Source: Nevskia sp.
GTDB taxonomy: Bacteria > Pseudomonadota > Gammaproteobacteria > Nevskiales > Nevskiaceae
DNA length: 64,000 bases
Direction: 5' to 3'
NCBI GenBank assembly: GCA_023229645.1
Contig: JALNYU010000007.1
Span: forward strand, 1-64,000
The notes beneath the pieces were generated by a model. The model was given only the letters and a program-made list of their open reading frames with translations. It did not search any database and was not told the origin of the DNA. The translations under genes were made by a program, and so were the position numbers. Within the stretch, counting starts at the first letter, position 1. The number at the start of each line of letters is the position of its first letter. Positions 8,676-18,244 of the stretch are shown here, in pieces.

Positions 8676-9323
8676 ATGAGCGCTACCGTTCCCTCCTCGT
8701 CCATCACGCCTGAAGTCGCGGCGAAATCCAACATGACCGTCGAAGCCTGGGCCGAAGCGGCGCTTGAAGCGCTGGCGAGCGGCGGGCTTGAGGCCGTTGC
8801 GGTCGAACCGCTAGCGCGTCGCCTCGGCGTCACTAAAGGTAGCTTCTACTGGCATTTTGCGAATCGTGATGCGCTGCTGCGCGCGGCGCTGGCGCTTTGG
8901 GAGCGTCACGAAACAGCCGACGCCATCCACGGCGTTGAAGCGGCGAAAGATCCGTTCGACCGTCTGTTCCTGCTATTCAAACAGGCTAACGCCAGCCATA
9001 AAGCCGGGCGTTTGTATTTATCGCTCGCGGCGGCGTCCGGCGACCCCGTCGTTGGTGCAGTCGTGCGCCGCGTCTCCGAACTCCGGCTGACGTACCTACA
9101 CAAATGTTATATCGATCTCGGCTTGAGCGAACACGACGCGATGCTCTGGTCAACGTTCGCTTACGCGACATTTATCGGCAACCAGCAGGTGCACCGGGAT
9201 GCCCCCGAGCGCTTCCCAACTGGCGCCGACTTCCGCGAGTATTTCAAGCTCATGCTGAAAACGCTGGTCTTGGATCGCTCGGCGGATAGTGGCACGATCA
9301 GCCCACGCAGCCTAGAAGCGTAG
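8676..9323 (+). CDS. TetR family transcriptional regulator
   Basis: A 215-residue regulator. The helix-turn-helix is visible around residues 35-65: EPLARRLGVTKGSFYWHFANRDALL is the TetR recognition-helix pattern. The C-terminal two thirds are a helical ligand-binding domain of the type with a TetR_C '.RLYLSLAAASGDPVV..VRR' stretch. An internal ATG at codon 20 (8733) directly precedes the HTH region and is a plausible alternative start. It stands between a divergent DUF4124 gene and the HerA-like gene downstream. The target is not evident; no matching palindromic operator was recognised. Confidence 0.92.
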   Translation: MSATVPSSSITPEVAAKSNMTVEAWAEAALEALASGGLEAVAVEPLARRLGVTKGSFYWHFANRDALLRAALALWERHETADAIHGVEAAKDPFDRLFLLFKQANASHKAGRLYLSLAAASGDPVVGAVVRRVSELRLTYLHKCYIDLGLSEHDAMLWSTFAYATFIGNQQVHRDAPERFPTGADFREYFKLMLKTLVLDRSADSGTISPRSLEA

Positions 9324-9417
9324 GACTTTCAAGCCAATCGCAGCTAACGTCCCGGGCCCGCCAGAGCGGGGGCTCGAAGGCCATGCAGGCCCAGTCGCTC
9401 AATTTCGCGAGTTCACC

Positions 9418-10959
9418 ATGCAAAATGCAGTATTGGTCGGCAAAGGCGCGGCAGCTGACAGCCCGCAACAGTGGTTATTAGCCCAATACGGGAATCGTCA
9501 TGGCCTGATCGCTGGCGCGACTGGCACCGGCAAAACGGTGACGTTACAGAGCCTCTGCGAAGGATTTTCCGATCTCGGCGTACCGGTATTCGCAGCCGAC
9601 ATCAAAGGCGATCTTTCCGGGCTCGCGCTGGCCGGTGGCGGCAAGCCGAAGTTAATCGAGCGCGCGCAGCAAATCGGCCTCGAAAACTACGCCCCACAAA
9701 ATTATCCGGTGGTGTTCTGGGACGTGTTCGGCGCCCAAGGCCACCCGCTACGCGGCACAATTTCGGACCTCGGGCCACTGCTGCTCGCGCGATTACTGAA
9801 TCTGTCCGATGTCCAGGAAGCCGTTCTCCAATTGGTTTTTAAGTACTGCGACGACAACGGTCTGCTGCTGCTTGATCTAAAAGACCTGAAAGCGGCGCTG
9901 GCATTCGTCGCCAGCAATGCCAAGACCCTAGGGACTGACTATGGTTTGATCAGCAGCGCCTCGATCGGCGCGATTCAGCGCGCGCTCGTTACGCTAACCG
10001 CCGATGGTGCCGAGCACTTCTTCGGCGAGCCTGCGCTCGATCTCGACGACTTAATGCGGCAGGATTTATCAGGCCGCGGCATCATCAATATTCTCGCCGC
10101 CGATCAGCTTTATCAAAAACCGGCGCTGTATTCGACGTTCCTACTTTGGCTGCTCGCCGAGCTTTTCGAGCGCTTACCGGAAGCCGGCGACCTCGAACAA
10201 CCTAAGCTCGTGTTCTTCTTCGACGAAGCGCATTTGCTGTTTAAAGATGCGCCAAAAGCCTTGGTCGATAAAGTTGAGCAAGTCGTCCGTTTAATTCGTT
10301 CGAAAGGCGTCGGCGTTTACTTCGTCACTCAAAATCCGCTGGACCTGCCCGACAGTGTGCTCGGCCAGCTCGGCAATCGGGTACAACACGCGCTGCGGGC
10401 ATTCACACCGCGCGACCAGAAAGCGGTGAAAGCGGCGGCAGAGACATTTCGCGCCAATCCCAAGCTCGACGTCGAGGCCGTAATCGGCCAACTCGGCGTC
10501 GGCGAAGCGCTGGTGTCTTGCCTTGGCGAAGGCGGCATTCCGGGAATTGTCGACCGTACACTGATCCGCCCACCGCGCTCACGCATCGGCGCGATTACGC
10601 CGGACGAGCGGAAGACGATCCGCAGCCGCAGCCCCGTTGGCAGCAAGTACGACGCCGCCATCGACCGCGAATCAGCCTACGAACGCTTAAGCCAGCGCAA
10701 CACACCCGCGCCGGCAACGGCAGAAACGCCAGAGCCGCAACCGTCGGCAGGCGAAGCCGCGGGCTGGTGGCAACGCGGTAGCCAGCAGCCGGCTGAACCC
10801 ACAAAGCAACAACGCCCGCCTGCTGCACGCGGATCGACTCGCCAGTCGACGCTGGAAGTCGCGGTCAACAGTGTGGTGCGCAGCGTCGGTTCGCAGCTCG
10901 GGCGCGAAGTTGGGCGGCAATTACTACGCGGGCTACTGGGCTCTTTGAGCCGACGCTAA
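9418..10959 (+). CDS. HerA-like ATPase, DUF853 family
   Basis: A 513-residue FtsK/HerA-superfamily ATPase of the DUF853 group (E. coli YjgR-like). Walker A is GATGTGKT (about 33-40). Walker B is LVFFFDEAHLLF (about 264-275). The sensor-like FVTQNPLDLPDSVLGQLGNR block and the arginine-rich 'RVQHALRAFTPRDQKAV' block follow. The C-terminus (about 410-475) is a low-complexity Pro/Gln linker, then a conserved basic helical tail. No nuclease partner (NurA-like) is adjacent, so its role is unknown; it may act as a DNA or protein-pumping hexamer. It is convergent with ilvD. Confidence 0.9.
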   Translation: MQNAVLVGKGAAADSPQQWLLAQYGNRHGLIAGATGTGKTVTLQSLCEGFSDLGVPVFAADIKGDLSGLALAGGGKPKLIERAQQIGLENYAPQNYPVVFWDVFGAQGHPLRGTISDLGPLLLARLLNLSDVQEAVLQLVFKYCDDNGLLLLDLKDLKAALAFVASNAKTLGTDYGLISSASIGAIQRALVTLTADGAEHFFGEPALDLDDLMRQDLSGRGIINILAADQLYQKPALYSTFLLWLLAELFERLPEAGDLEQPKLVFFFDEAHLLFKDAPKALVDKVEQVVRLIRSKGVGVYFVTQNPLDLPDSVLGQLGNRVQHALRAFTPRDQKAVKAAAETFRANPKLDVEAVIGQLGVGEALVSCLGEGGIPGIVDRTLIRPPRSRIGAITPDERKTIRSRSPVGSKYDAAIDRESAYERLSQRNTPAPATAETPEPQPSAGEAAGWWQRGSQQPAEPTKQQRPPAARGSTRQSTLEVAVNSVVRSVGSQLGREVGRQLLRGLLGSLSRR

Positions 10960-10983
10960 CACCAGTGTGCGGGCCCGCAATAA

Positions 10984-11013
10984 GCGGCGGTCAACTTCAG
11001 GTCGCACCGCCGC
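10984..11013. terminator. Hairpin between convergent HerA-like gene and ilvD
   Basis: GCGGCGGT (10984-10991) pairs with ACCGCCGC (11006-11013) around a 14-base loop, between two convergent stop codons. It lacks a T tract on both strands, so it may be a Rho-assisted or mRNA-end-protecting structure rather than an intrinsic terminator. Confidence 0.45.
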
Positions 11014-11039
11014 CGTGTAAGGCTGCGCTCGGCGAGGCG

Positions 11040-12722
11040 TTAGGCATCAGTTACCGCGCCCTTGCTCGCCGTGCTGACCAGCTTGGCGTATTTGGCGAGT
11101 AATCCACGGCTGTAACGCGGTGCAGGTTGCGTCCAGTTGGCGCGGCGGGCTGCGAGCGTGGCGTCATCGATGTTCAACTGCAGCAACTGCTGAAGCGCGT
11201 CGATCGTGATGCTGTCGCCTTCCTGCACCAACGCGATAACCCCGCCGTCAAACGCTTCTGGTGCAACGTGGCCGACCACCATGCCCCAGGTGCCGCCGGA
11301 GAAACGGCCATCGGTGATCAAACCTACGGTTTCGCCAAAGCCCTTGCCGATCAGTGCTGATGTCGGCGTCAGCATTTCCCGCATACCAGGCCCGCCTTTC
11401 GGGCCTTCGTAACGGATCACCAGCACGTCGCCGTGCCGTATCGTGTCCGCCATGATCGCGGTCATCGCCGCTTCCTCTGAGTCAAATACCCGCGCCGGGC
11501 CGGTGATCACAGGATTCTTCAAGCCGGTGATTTTGGCGACGCAGCCCTCTGGTGCGAGATTGCCTTTCAAAATCGCCAGATGACCTTGCGCGTACATCGG
11601 CTTCGTAATCGGGCGGATTACGTCTTGGTCAGCGCGCGGCGTGGCCGGCACGTCCTTCAACACTTCGGCGATGGTCTGGCCGCTGATCGTGATGCAGTCG
11701 CCGTGCAATAGCCCGGCTTCAAGCAGGATTTTCATCACCTGTGGAATGCCGCCGGCTTTGTGCAGATCCGTCGCCACGTATTTGCCGCTCGGCTTGAGAT
11801 CGCACAACACCGGTGTTTTCAAACGCACGCGTTCAAAGTCATCAATCGTCCATTCCACGCCAGCAGCGTGCGCAATCGCGAGGAAATGCAGCACGGCGTT
11901 AGTCGAGCCACCGGTCGCCATCACCACCGCGATCGCATTTTCGATTGAGCGCTTGGTTACGATGTCTTTCGGCTTTAAATCTTTCCGAATCGCGGCGACC
12001 AGCGTTTCAGCGGACAACGCGACGGAATCGCTTTTTTCGCTGTCTGGGTTTGCTTCCGTCGAGGAATACGGCAGGCTCATGCCCAGCGCTTCGATTGCGC
12101 TCGACATGGTATTCGCCGTATACATGCCGCCGCAGGCGCCAAAGCTCGGGCAGGCGTTTTTCTCGATGCCTTCAAAATCTTCCTGGCTCATCTTGCCGGC
12201 GCCGTACGCGCCGACGGCCTCGAACGCCGAGACGATGGTCAGATCAATCCCCTTCCATTTGCCGGCCTTGATGGTGCCGCCGTAGCAAAAGATCGCAGGC
12301 GCGTTGACGCGCAGCATGCCAATCAGCGCGCCGGGCATGTTTTTGTCACAGCCGCCAATCGCCAGCACACCGTCCATGCTCTGGCTCTGCACCGAGGTTT
12401 CGATCGCATCCGCAATCACTTCGCGCGAGACCAGCGAATACTTCATACCTTCGGTGCCCATGCCGATACCATCGGTGACCGTTGGGAAGCCGAAGGTCTG
12501 CGGCATTGCGCCCGCGGCTTTCAGCGCCGCATCGGCACGGCCAACCAAGCCGCCGATGCCTGCGTTGCAGGGATTCATCGTCGAGTGGCCGCTGGCAACG
12601 CCGACGATCGGTTTGTCGAAGTCGCCATCGCCAAATCCGACGGCACGCAGCATCGCCCGGTTTGGGGACCGATTGACACCGGCGGTGATGGCTTTGCTGC
12701 GACGATTCAGGGGTTCAGACAT
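11040..12722 (-). CDS. ilvD: Dihydroxy-acid dehydratase
   Basis: Dehydrates 2,3-dihydroxy-isovalerate and its homologue in valine and isoleucine synthesis. Starting at the ATG at 12722 (MSEPLNRRSKAITAGVNRSP) gives 560 residues; the extra 21 codons upstream look non-coding. Iron-sulfur cysteines are visible at C52 (MNPCNAG), C125 (GGCDKNMPG) and C197 (GACGGMYTANTM). The late DGRFSGGTWG block is the substrate-site signature. The length is that of the shorter IlvD branch associated with [2Fe-2S] clusters rather than the roughly 616-residue E. coli type. No other branched-chain gene is near. Confidence 0.96.
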   Translation of the reverse strand: MSEPLNRRSKAITAGVNRSPNRAMLRAVGFGDGDFDKPIVGVASGHSTMNPCNAGIGGLVGRADAALKAAGAMPQTFGFPTVTDGIGMGTEGMKYSLVSREVIADAIETSVQSQSMDGVLAIGGCDKNMPGALIGMLRVNAPAIFCYGGTIKAGKWKGIDLTIVSAFEAVGAYGAGKMSQEDFEGIEKNACPSFGACGGMYTANTMSSAIEALGMSLPYSSTEANPDSEKSDSVALSAETLVAAIRKDLKPKDIVTKRSIENAIAVVMATGGSTNAVLHFLAIAHAAGVEWTIDDFERVRLKTPVLCDLKPSGKYVATDLHKAGGIPQVMKILLEAGLLHGDCITISGQTIAEVLKDVPATPRADQDVIRPITKPMYAQGHLAILKGNLAPEGCVAKITGLKNPVITGPARVFDSEEAAMTAIMADTIRHGDVLVIRYEGPKGGPGMREMLTPTSALIGKGFGETVGLITDGRFSGGTWGMVVGHVAPEAFDGGVIALVQEGDSITIDALQQLLQLNIDDATLAARRANWTQPAPRYSRGLLAKYAKLVSTASKGAVTDA

Positions 12723-13013
12723 CGACAATCTCTTTAGCAAAAAGGGGCGTATTTCGGGGCGCGAGCATACACCACGGGGGTGCATCGGTCAGGCTCGCGC
12801 GGGAAAAATGGACCCATCGATTCCCGGCGCCAAAAATCCATTTCTTGCTGCAGGATCGCCAACCCGTGTTACCGATCGTTCGGCTTTCGCAACCCGCCAT
12901 TCGTCATGACGAGTGAGCCATGTTTTTCTTATATTTCAACGTGATTTCTTTATTTTTGCACTGCTAAACTGCCTCCGGTGGCGAAATTCTCGTCGTCTTT
13001 TCGGAGTGTTTTG

Positions 13014-13757
13014 ATGCCTGTTTTCTCGCGCCAATCAGCGCTACTCGCTGGCCTGCTGCTCGCCGTAGTCAGCATCAGCGCCTGCCATAAGAAGAAACCT
13101 GCTGAAGTTGATGCGCCGCCGCCCGCCGCAGCCCCCGCGACCTCGGACAATCCCGCGCAAACATCAGCGGAGACGTCGGGGGAAGCAGCAGCCGAAGCGG
13201 CAACCCCGCGGGCGCTCAGCGCCGAGGAAAAAGCGTTAGCGGAGAAGAAGAAAGCCTTGGCCGATATCCTCGCCGAGAATACTTTGCTCACCGATCCCAA
13301 AGGTCAATGGGCGGAAAGCGCAACCGCGAGTTCAACCCGCGCCTCAGATCACTCGCCGCAGTCGCACGACAGCTATGCGCCTTGGCATGCGACGGGCAAA
13401 CCCAATGTCGACGATAACGGCTTGTCGACCGAAGCCTGGCTGCCGGCAGTCGAAAATGGCGGCGTCGAGTGGCTACAAGTGACGTTCGCCACACCACGCC
13501 CGGCAACGGCCCTGCGGATCAAGCAAAACACTGGGCCGGGCGCGGTTATCAAAATCGAGTTGCTGGACGACGGCGGTGCCGCCCATACGATTTTTGAGGG
13601 CGTCGACGAAACCCAGTACGAGGGCGTTCGGTTCCAGTGGCTGAAGAAGGAATTTCCAGTGACGCCCTATAAAGTGGCTGGCGCGAAAATTACCCTCGCG
13701 ACCAATTTGATCCAGGGATACAACCAAATCGACGCCGTGCAATTAGTCGGCGAATAA
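13014..13757 (+). CDS. Lipoprotein with discoidin-like (F5/8 type C) C-terminal domain
   Basis: A 247-residue lipoprotein. The ATG at 13014 is preferred because GGAG stands 8 bases upstream and the signal peptide ends in the lipobox ISAC; an upstream in-frame GTG at 12978 adds only a weak extension. An Ala/Pro/Glu linker (about 25-75) precedes a beta-rich domain (about 90-245) with 'WAESATASSTR', 'ATGKPNVDD' and 'EWLQVTFATPRPATALRI', typical of galactose-binding discoidin-like folds. It may bind sugar or other envelope ligands. It is convergent with the peroxiredoxin gene. The exact function is unknown. Confidence 0.75.
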   Translation: MPVFSRQSALLAGLLLAVVSISACHKKKPAEVDAPPPAAAPATSDNPAQTSAETSGEAAAEAATPRALSAEEKALAEKKKALADILAENTLLTDPKGQWAESATASSTRASDHSPQSHDSYAPWHATGKPNVDDNGLSTEAWLPAVENGGVEWLQVTFATPRPATALRIKQNTGPGAVIKIELLDDGGAAHTIFEGVDETQYEGVRFQWLKKEFPVTPYKVAGAKITLATNLIQGYNQIDAVQLVGE

Positions 13758-13766
13758 GTCGGGCAC

Positions 13767-13800
13767 TTGCGACTGCGGCCGTCGAAGCCCGCAGTCGCAA
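13767..13800. terminator. Perfect 12-bp hairpin between convergent genes
   Basis: TTGCGACTGCGG (13767-13778) and CCGCAGTCGCAA (13789-13800) enclose a 10-base loop, between the lipoprotein stop and the peroxiredoxin stop. Neither strand shows a clear T tract. The position suggests a bidirectional transcript end. Confidence 0.55.
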
Positions 13801-13824
13801 AACTTACGCGCGAACCCGCTGCGG

Positions 13825-14460
13825 CTAAGACTTCGGCTGCGGCACGATCCGCAAATACGACTTCAGGGTTTTCCAGCCGTCCGGGAACAGCGTCTTGGCA
13901 TCGTCGTCCTTTATCGCTGGCACGATGATCACGTCCTCACCCTGTTTCCAATTGACCGGCGTCGCGACTTTGTAGTGATCGGTCAATTGTAGCGAGTCAA
14001 TTACCCGCAGGATTTCATCAAAATTGCGGCCGGTGCTCGCCGGATAGGTCAAGCTTAGGCGAATTTTCTTGTTCGGATCGATGACGAAAACGCTGCGCAC
14101 GGTGAACGTGTCGCTGGCGTTTGGATGAATCATGTCGTAAAGATTTGCGACCTTTTTATCGGCATCGGCGATCAACGGGAAATTCAAGGCTGTGCCTTGC
14201 GTTTCCTCGATGTCCTTACTCCAGCCGTGATGGTCTTCCAATTTATCGACTGAAAGGCCAATAGCTTTGACGTTGCGCTTATCAAATTCCGGCTTCAGCT
14301 TTGCCGTGTAGCCGAGTTCGGTCGTGCAAACCGGCGTGTAATTTTTCGGGTGGCTAAATAACACGCCCCAAGACGTGCCGAGCCAGTCGTGAAACCGAAT
14401 TTTGCCTTCTGTCGTTTCCGCTTCGAAATCGGGGGCGATATCGCCCAATCGCAGACTCAT
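13825..14460 (-). CDS. 1-Cys peroxiredoxin (Prx6 type)
   Basis: Reduces peroxides with the peroxidatic cysteine C45 in YTPVCTTELG. The 211-residue length and C-terminal extension (from about 165, 'KVATPVNWKQGEDVIIVPAI') are those of the Prx6/AhpC-TSA 1-Cys group, with no second resolving cysteine. The ATG at 14460 is chosen because a GAGGTG ribosome site precedes it; a GTG three codons earlier lies inside that site. It is transcribed in the same direction as the MATE gene, 182 bp downstream of it. Confidence 0.93.
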   Translation of the reverse strand: MSLRLGDIAPDFEAETTEGKIRFHDWLGTSWGVLFSHPKNYTPVCTTELGYTAKLKPEFDKRNVKAIGLSVDKLEDHHGWSKDIEETQGTALNFPLIADADKKVANLYDMIHPNASDTFTVRSVFVIDPNKKIRLSLTYPASTGRNFDEILRVIDSLQLTDHYKVATPVNWKQGEDVIIVPAIKDDDAKTLFPDGWKTLKSYLRIVPQPKS

Positions 14461-14641
14461 GATCAGCACCTCGCTTGTTGATTCGGCTTCCTGATATTGA
14501 ACGTGGGGACGTTGCTCGACCGCACGTTATCTACGCAAATCAAGTCACGCAGAAGAAACCCCGCGCCTATCTTGTTCAATGCTTTCTACCGACTCAGTCA
14601 TTGTTATCGATGCCACTATGATGCACCCGCCCGGCGCTGGT

Positions 14642-16012
14642 TCAAGCCGCTTGCTTAGATCCGATTCGCATCGTCTTGTACGATTTTCGATTAAAGCGCA
14701 GCGACAAACCGACGGCGGCGACGCCAAGGCCAGCGGTCAACCCCCACCACAGCGCCGCCGGGCCGTGCGCGAGGTAGAACGCGAGCCAGAGCGCGACTGG
14801 CATACCGATCAGCCAATATGAAACCAGCGTGATTAACATTGGCATGCGCGTATCTTTGATGCCACGCAGCGCGCCGCTGGCAGTGGCTTGGAGCCCATCG
14901 AAGAATTGAAAGCCGGCCGCGAGCAATAAGAACCCGGCAGCTTGGGCTGCAATTTGCGCATCCTGTGTATAAAAGCCAACGATGGTTAGCGGGAAAATCG
15001 CCATGAACGCTGCGTTCGACGCCGCATTTACCAGCCCTAAACGCATGCCGACAAAACCGCGGTAGCGCGCCTCAGCGTGCGCGCCAGCGCCTGCGGCAAG
15101 GCCGACGCGGACGGTTGTCGCCATCGCTACGCCGAGCGGGATCATGAATGCGAGTGACGCGAAGTTGATCGCGACTTGGTAGGCCGCAACAACAGTGCCG
15201 CCAAACCGTGCCATCAACATCGCGGTGAAGACAAACAAACCGCCCTCAGCAAGCAAGATCAACGCGATGGGTAGCCCGAGGCGAAGAATGTCACGTACCC
15301 CTTCTGGCGCGGGGATGCCGTCACTGGGTCCGAGGTAAGCCTTCAACTGCGGCACATAGCGGTATTGCACGGCGAGTAAGCCGCTCATCAATAGCATCGA
15401 CAACGTGGTTGCCAGGCCGCAACCTCGAATACCTAACGCCGGCATACCGAGATGCCCAAACACGAAGAGCCAACCTAGCAACGCGTTAGCGGCGAGCCCA
15501 CCGACACTGGCGATGACAATCGGCCGAACTTGGCCAACGCCCTCTGCTGAAAAACGCAGGCAAAACCATATGCTGGTGCCGATTGCGCTCGCCGATAACC
15601 AGCGCTCAAAGCTAACCGCGTGCGTAACTGTTTCCGATGAGAGATTTAAGTGCTTAAGCACGAGCGGCGCGACTAAATTCAGCAGCACCATCCACAGCAC
15701 GCCCATCGCCACCGAAAACCGGCGGGCCCGGCGCATAAACGTGCCGATCTCCACCGCAGCGCGCTGACCGCCGAGCATGTGCGCAACGATCGGCGAGCAC
15801 GCCATCAACAAGCCCATGAAGAAAATCAGGAATAAGGTATTGATGTTGACGCCTACCGCAACCGCCGTCAGCGCATCGGGGCCGAGTTGGCCGGCGTAGA
15901 TCGTGTCAATTGTTCCCATACCGACCGCCGCCGCTTGCGCCGCAATCAACGGCAGTGCAAGACGGAGGTTTGCGGCCACCTCGGTACGGAGTTTGGGCGT
16001 AATCCAGTTCAC
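14642..16012 (-). CDS. MATE family multidrug exporter (NorM-like)
   Basis: A 12-helix cation-coupled drug/toxin antiporter of the inner membrane. Two repeated MATE halves are visible: 'LPLIAAQAAAVGMGTIDTIYAGQLG' near the start and a second 'LPIALILLAEGGLFVFTAMLMARFGG' near residue 250. The GTG at 16012 (read MNWITPKLRTEV) gives 456 residues, the usual NorM length. The 35 codons further upstream are arginine/proline-rich and unlike any leader, so they are left out. No regulator is adjacent. The substrate is unknown. Confidence 0.88.
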   Translation of the reverse strand: MNWITPKLRTEVAANLRLALPLIAAQAAAVGMGTIDTIYAGQLGPDALTAVAVGVNINTLFLIFFMGLLMACSPIVAHMLGGQRAAVEIGTFMRRARRFSVAMGVLWMVLLNLVAPLVLKHLNLSSETVTHAVSFERWLSASAIGTSIWFCLRFSAEGVGQVRPIVIASVGGLAANALLGWLFVFGHLGMPALGIRGCGLATTLSMLLMSGLLAVQYRYVPQLKAYLGPSDGIPAPEGVRDILRLGLPIALILLAEGGLFVFTAMLMARFGGTVVAAYQVAINFASLAFMIPLGVAMATTVRVGLAAGAGAHAEARYRGFVGMRLGLVNAASNAAFMAIFPLTIVGFYTQDAQIAAQAAGFLLLAAGFQFFDGLQATASGALRGIKDTRMPMLITLVSYWLIGMPVALWLAFYLAHGPAALWWGLTAGLGVAAVGLSLRFNRKSYKTMRIGSKQAA

Positions 16013-16265
16013 GGGGGTCAAGCGCCTTCGGTGTGCGTCCCGAGCGAACTGCGCGGCAACGCAAAATGGGCGCGTATTGTGAGCCGGCGTGCGCGTCTCG
16101 GCCAGCGGTGGATACAATGGCTAACCGGCGGTTATGTAAGCCCGGCGAAAATTTTAAGTCGGCAAAAGCAACTATTTCGCGACAACCACGGTCTAGTACG
16201 GTGCAGGGTGGCAACTTGAGCCGCCGCAGCGAAAATTCTACCTACTCATTGAAGAGGCTTTATCT

Positions 16266-16550
16266 ATGTCATCAACGAATCACTCGAAGCTCGTGCTCTC
16301 GGCAACAATCGCCAGCGTTCTGGCCGCCGGCCTACTCAGCGCCAGCCCGGCCGCGATGGCTGCAGTTAAAAGCGGCAAAGCCGCCGTTAACGAAAAGTGT
16401 GCGGGCATTGCCAAAGCCGGCAAAAACGATTGCGGCAACGCCAAGCATTCCTGCGCCGCGCAGTCGACGGCCGACAATGCTGCCGACGAGTGGATTTATG
16501 TCCCGGCCGGCACCTGCGCAACCAAGGGCGGCAAGGTTCTCGCGAAGTAA
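16266..16550 (+). CDS. bufA: Bufferin-type precursor peptide, DUF2282 (BufA1-like)
   Basis: A 94-residue precursor with a signal peptide (about 1-32, ending SPAAMA) and a short mature part carrying four cysteines: C45 in EKCAGIAKAGKNDC, C56, C63 in HSCAAQ and C84 in GTCATKGGK. This is the DUF2282 pattern. In described bufferin systems such precursors are modified on cysteine by a DUF692/MNIO iron enzyme and a DUF2063 partner, exported, and bind copper. Both partners follow directly. AGAGG about 8 bases before the ATG is the ribosome site. The copper role is taken from the family, not shown by this sequence. Confidence 0.9.
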   Translation: MSSTNHSKLVLSATIASVLAAGLLSASPAAMAAVKSGKAAVNEKCAGIAKAGKNDCGNAKHSCAAQSTADNAADEWIYVPAGTCATKGGKVLAK

Positions 16551-16568
16551 GCGTGTACGGACGTCGGC

Positions 16569-17432
16569 ATGGTTGACGCTGCCTCAGCAGACCGCCTCCG
16601 CATTCAACCGATCCCGGCACATGCCGGGATCGGTTTGCGGGATGCGCACTTTGTCGATCTCGCTGAACAACGGCCGCAGCTGGGCTGGTTAGAGGCGCAT
16701 AGCGAGAATTTCTTTGGCGACAACAGTCGGCGCCATGCTTTACTCGCAGCGCTGCGGGCCCACTATCCGCTGAGTTTGCACGGCGTCGGCCTTTCTTTAG
16801 GGTCCAGCGGTGCGCTTGATCCAGTGCACTTGCAGCAGCTGCAAACGCTGGTATCGCGCTACGAACCGTGGATTGTGTCCGAGCACCTGTGCTGGGCCGC
16901 GGCACCGGACCGGCGGCATTCAAATGCCTTGTTGCCGCTTCCCTATAGTGAAGAAGCGATCCGCACGGTCTGCGCGCATATCGACGAAACACAAGAACTG
17001 CTCGGCCGACAAATCGCGGTCGAGAATGTATCGACTTATCTCGAATTTCCCGGAGAAATGACCGAATGGGCATTTCTCGCTGAGGTCGCTCGACGCAGCG
17101 GCTGCGGAATTTTGCTGGATATCAACAATATCTACGTTAATGCGCGTAACCACGGGTTTGATCCAACCGTGTATTTACAGGCGATGCCGCAGGCGTCCGT
17201 CGTCGAGTACCACCTCGCCGGCTATGAAGATCGCGGCCATACCTTGATCGACACCCATGGCGCCGCGGTGCATGAACCGGTTTGGGCGTTATTTCAGCAC
17301 GCATTAGCCGTGATCGGTCCGAGGCCGACGCTTATTGAGTGGGATACCGACATTCCAGCATTGCCGATACTGCTCGCCGAAATGATGCACGCTGAGCGTT
17401 ACCTACAAACGCATCGGGCCCTCGCTGCTTAA
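16569..17432 (+). CDS. bufB: MNIO (DUF692) peptide-modifying iron oxygenase, BufB-like
   Basis: A 287-residue TIM-barrel enzyme of the multinuclear non-heme iron oxygenase family. Conserved metal-site blocks are visible: LEAHSENFF (about 42-50), SLHGVGLSL, SEHLCW, ENVSTYLEF, LLDINNIYVN, EYHLAGYED and EWDTDIP, each contributing His, Asp, Glu or Asn ligands. In characterised relatives it uses iron and oxygen to convert cysteines of the cognate peptide into thiooxazole-type heterocycles. It begins 18 bases after the precursor gene and is followed 8 bases later by the partner gene, so one operon is very likely. Confidence 0.93.
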   Translation: MVDAASADRLRIQPIPAHAGIGLRDAHFVDLAEQRPQLGWLEAHSENFFGDNSRRHALLAALRAHYPLSLHGVGLSLGSSGALDPVHLQQLQTLVSRYEPWIVSEHLCWAAAPDRRHSNALLPLPYSEEAIRTVCAHIDETQELLGRQIAVENVSTYLEFPGEMTEWAFLAEVARRSGCGILLDINNIYVNARNHGFDPTVYLQAMPQASVVEYHLAGYEDRGHTLIDTHGAAVHEPVWALFQHALAVIGPRPTLIEWDTDIPALPILLAEMMHAERYLQTHRALAA

Positions 17433-17440
17433 ACTCGCCG

Positions 17441-18229
17441 ATGACCACGCCCGTTCGCGATTTGGCGCTACTCCAGCGCCTGCTCATCGATACCCTCTAC
17501 GGCGCCACCCCCGACCCACGTCTGCTCGCCAGCATCGGTGTTCGCGGTGGCATCGATGCCGAAGCGCTGCTCTCGATCTACCGCAACGGAACCCGCGGCA
17601 CCTTGTATCAGGCGCTGGAACTGAGTTATCCCGCAGTGCGTCATTACACCGATGCGGATCAATTCCGTCGCTGGGCGCGTGCTTACGTCGGCACGCTACC
17701 TTCAGTCAGTGGCGACCTTGACCGCTATGGCGCTGACTTTCACGACTTCATTACACACTTCGCACCCGATCGCCCGGACTTATCCGAATTGGCGCGGCTA
17801 GAGTGGTTAATCAGCCGTCTGATGCAAGCGCCTGCCATCCCAGCGCTGGATTTTCAAACACTTGCCGGCTATTCAGCAGAAGAACAAGCGGCGTTGTGCT
17901 TACGTTTAGCCCCGCGTGCAGCGCTGTTTGAATCAATGCAGCCGGCGCTAGAGATGTGGCAGGCTTTTCAGGAGGGTGTCGGTTCCAAACATGACAATAG
18001 ATTCGAAATTCATGACAGGCACACCCTGTTGATTTACAATTCAAATGACTTGTCGCCATTTGAATTATCCATGGGAGAGTTTTTGTGGCTAGCCAACTTC
18101 GCGAAAACCTCTACATTGCTAGAAGCAACTGAACGGACGCTCTCCACCTACCCTGACTTCAGTCTGGACACAGCCCTGATACAGGCGTTGACGCTAGGGA
18201 CTTTGATTCCCGCACACCATCTCTCATAA
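17441..18229 (+). CDS. bufC: DUF2063 MNIO partner protein, BufC-like
   Basis: A 262-residue protein with the N-terminal DUF2063 module ('LALLQRLLIDTLYG', 'LLSIYRNGTRGTLYQALELSYPAV', about 5-95), which in MNIO systems recruits the precursor peptide to the oxygenase. The C-terminal half is a mixed domain ending in a winged-helix-like stretch ('ELSMGEFLWLANFAKTSTLLEATE'). It is 8 bases after bufB and 15 before the DoxX gene. Base use becomes more AT-rich near its 3' end. Confidence 0.9.
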   Translation: MTTPVRDLALLQRLLIDTLYGATPDPRLLASIGVRGGIDAEALLSIYRNGTRGTLYQALELSYPAVRHYTDADQFRRWARAYVGTLPSVSGDLDRYGADFHDFITHFAPDRPDLSELARLEWLISRLMQAPAIPALDFQTLAGYSAEEQAALCLRLAPRAALFESMQPALEMWQAFQEGVGSKHDNRFEIHDRHTLLIYNSNDLSPFELSMGEFLWLANFAKTSTLLEATERTLSTYPDFSLDTALIQALTLGTLIPAHHLS

Positions 18230-18244
18230 AGAAAAAGGTAGCTC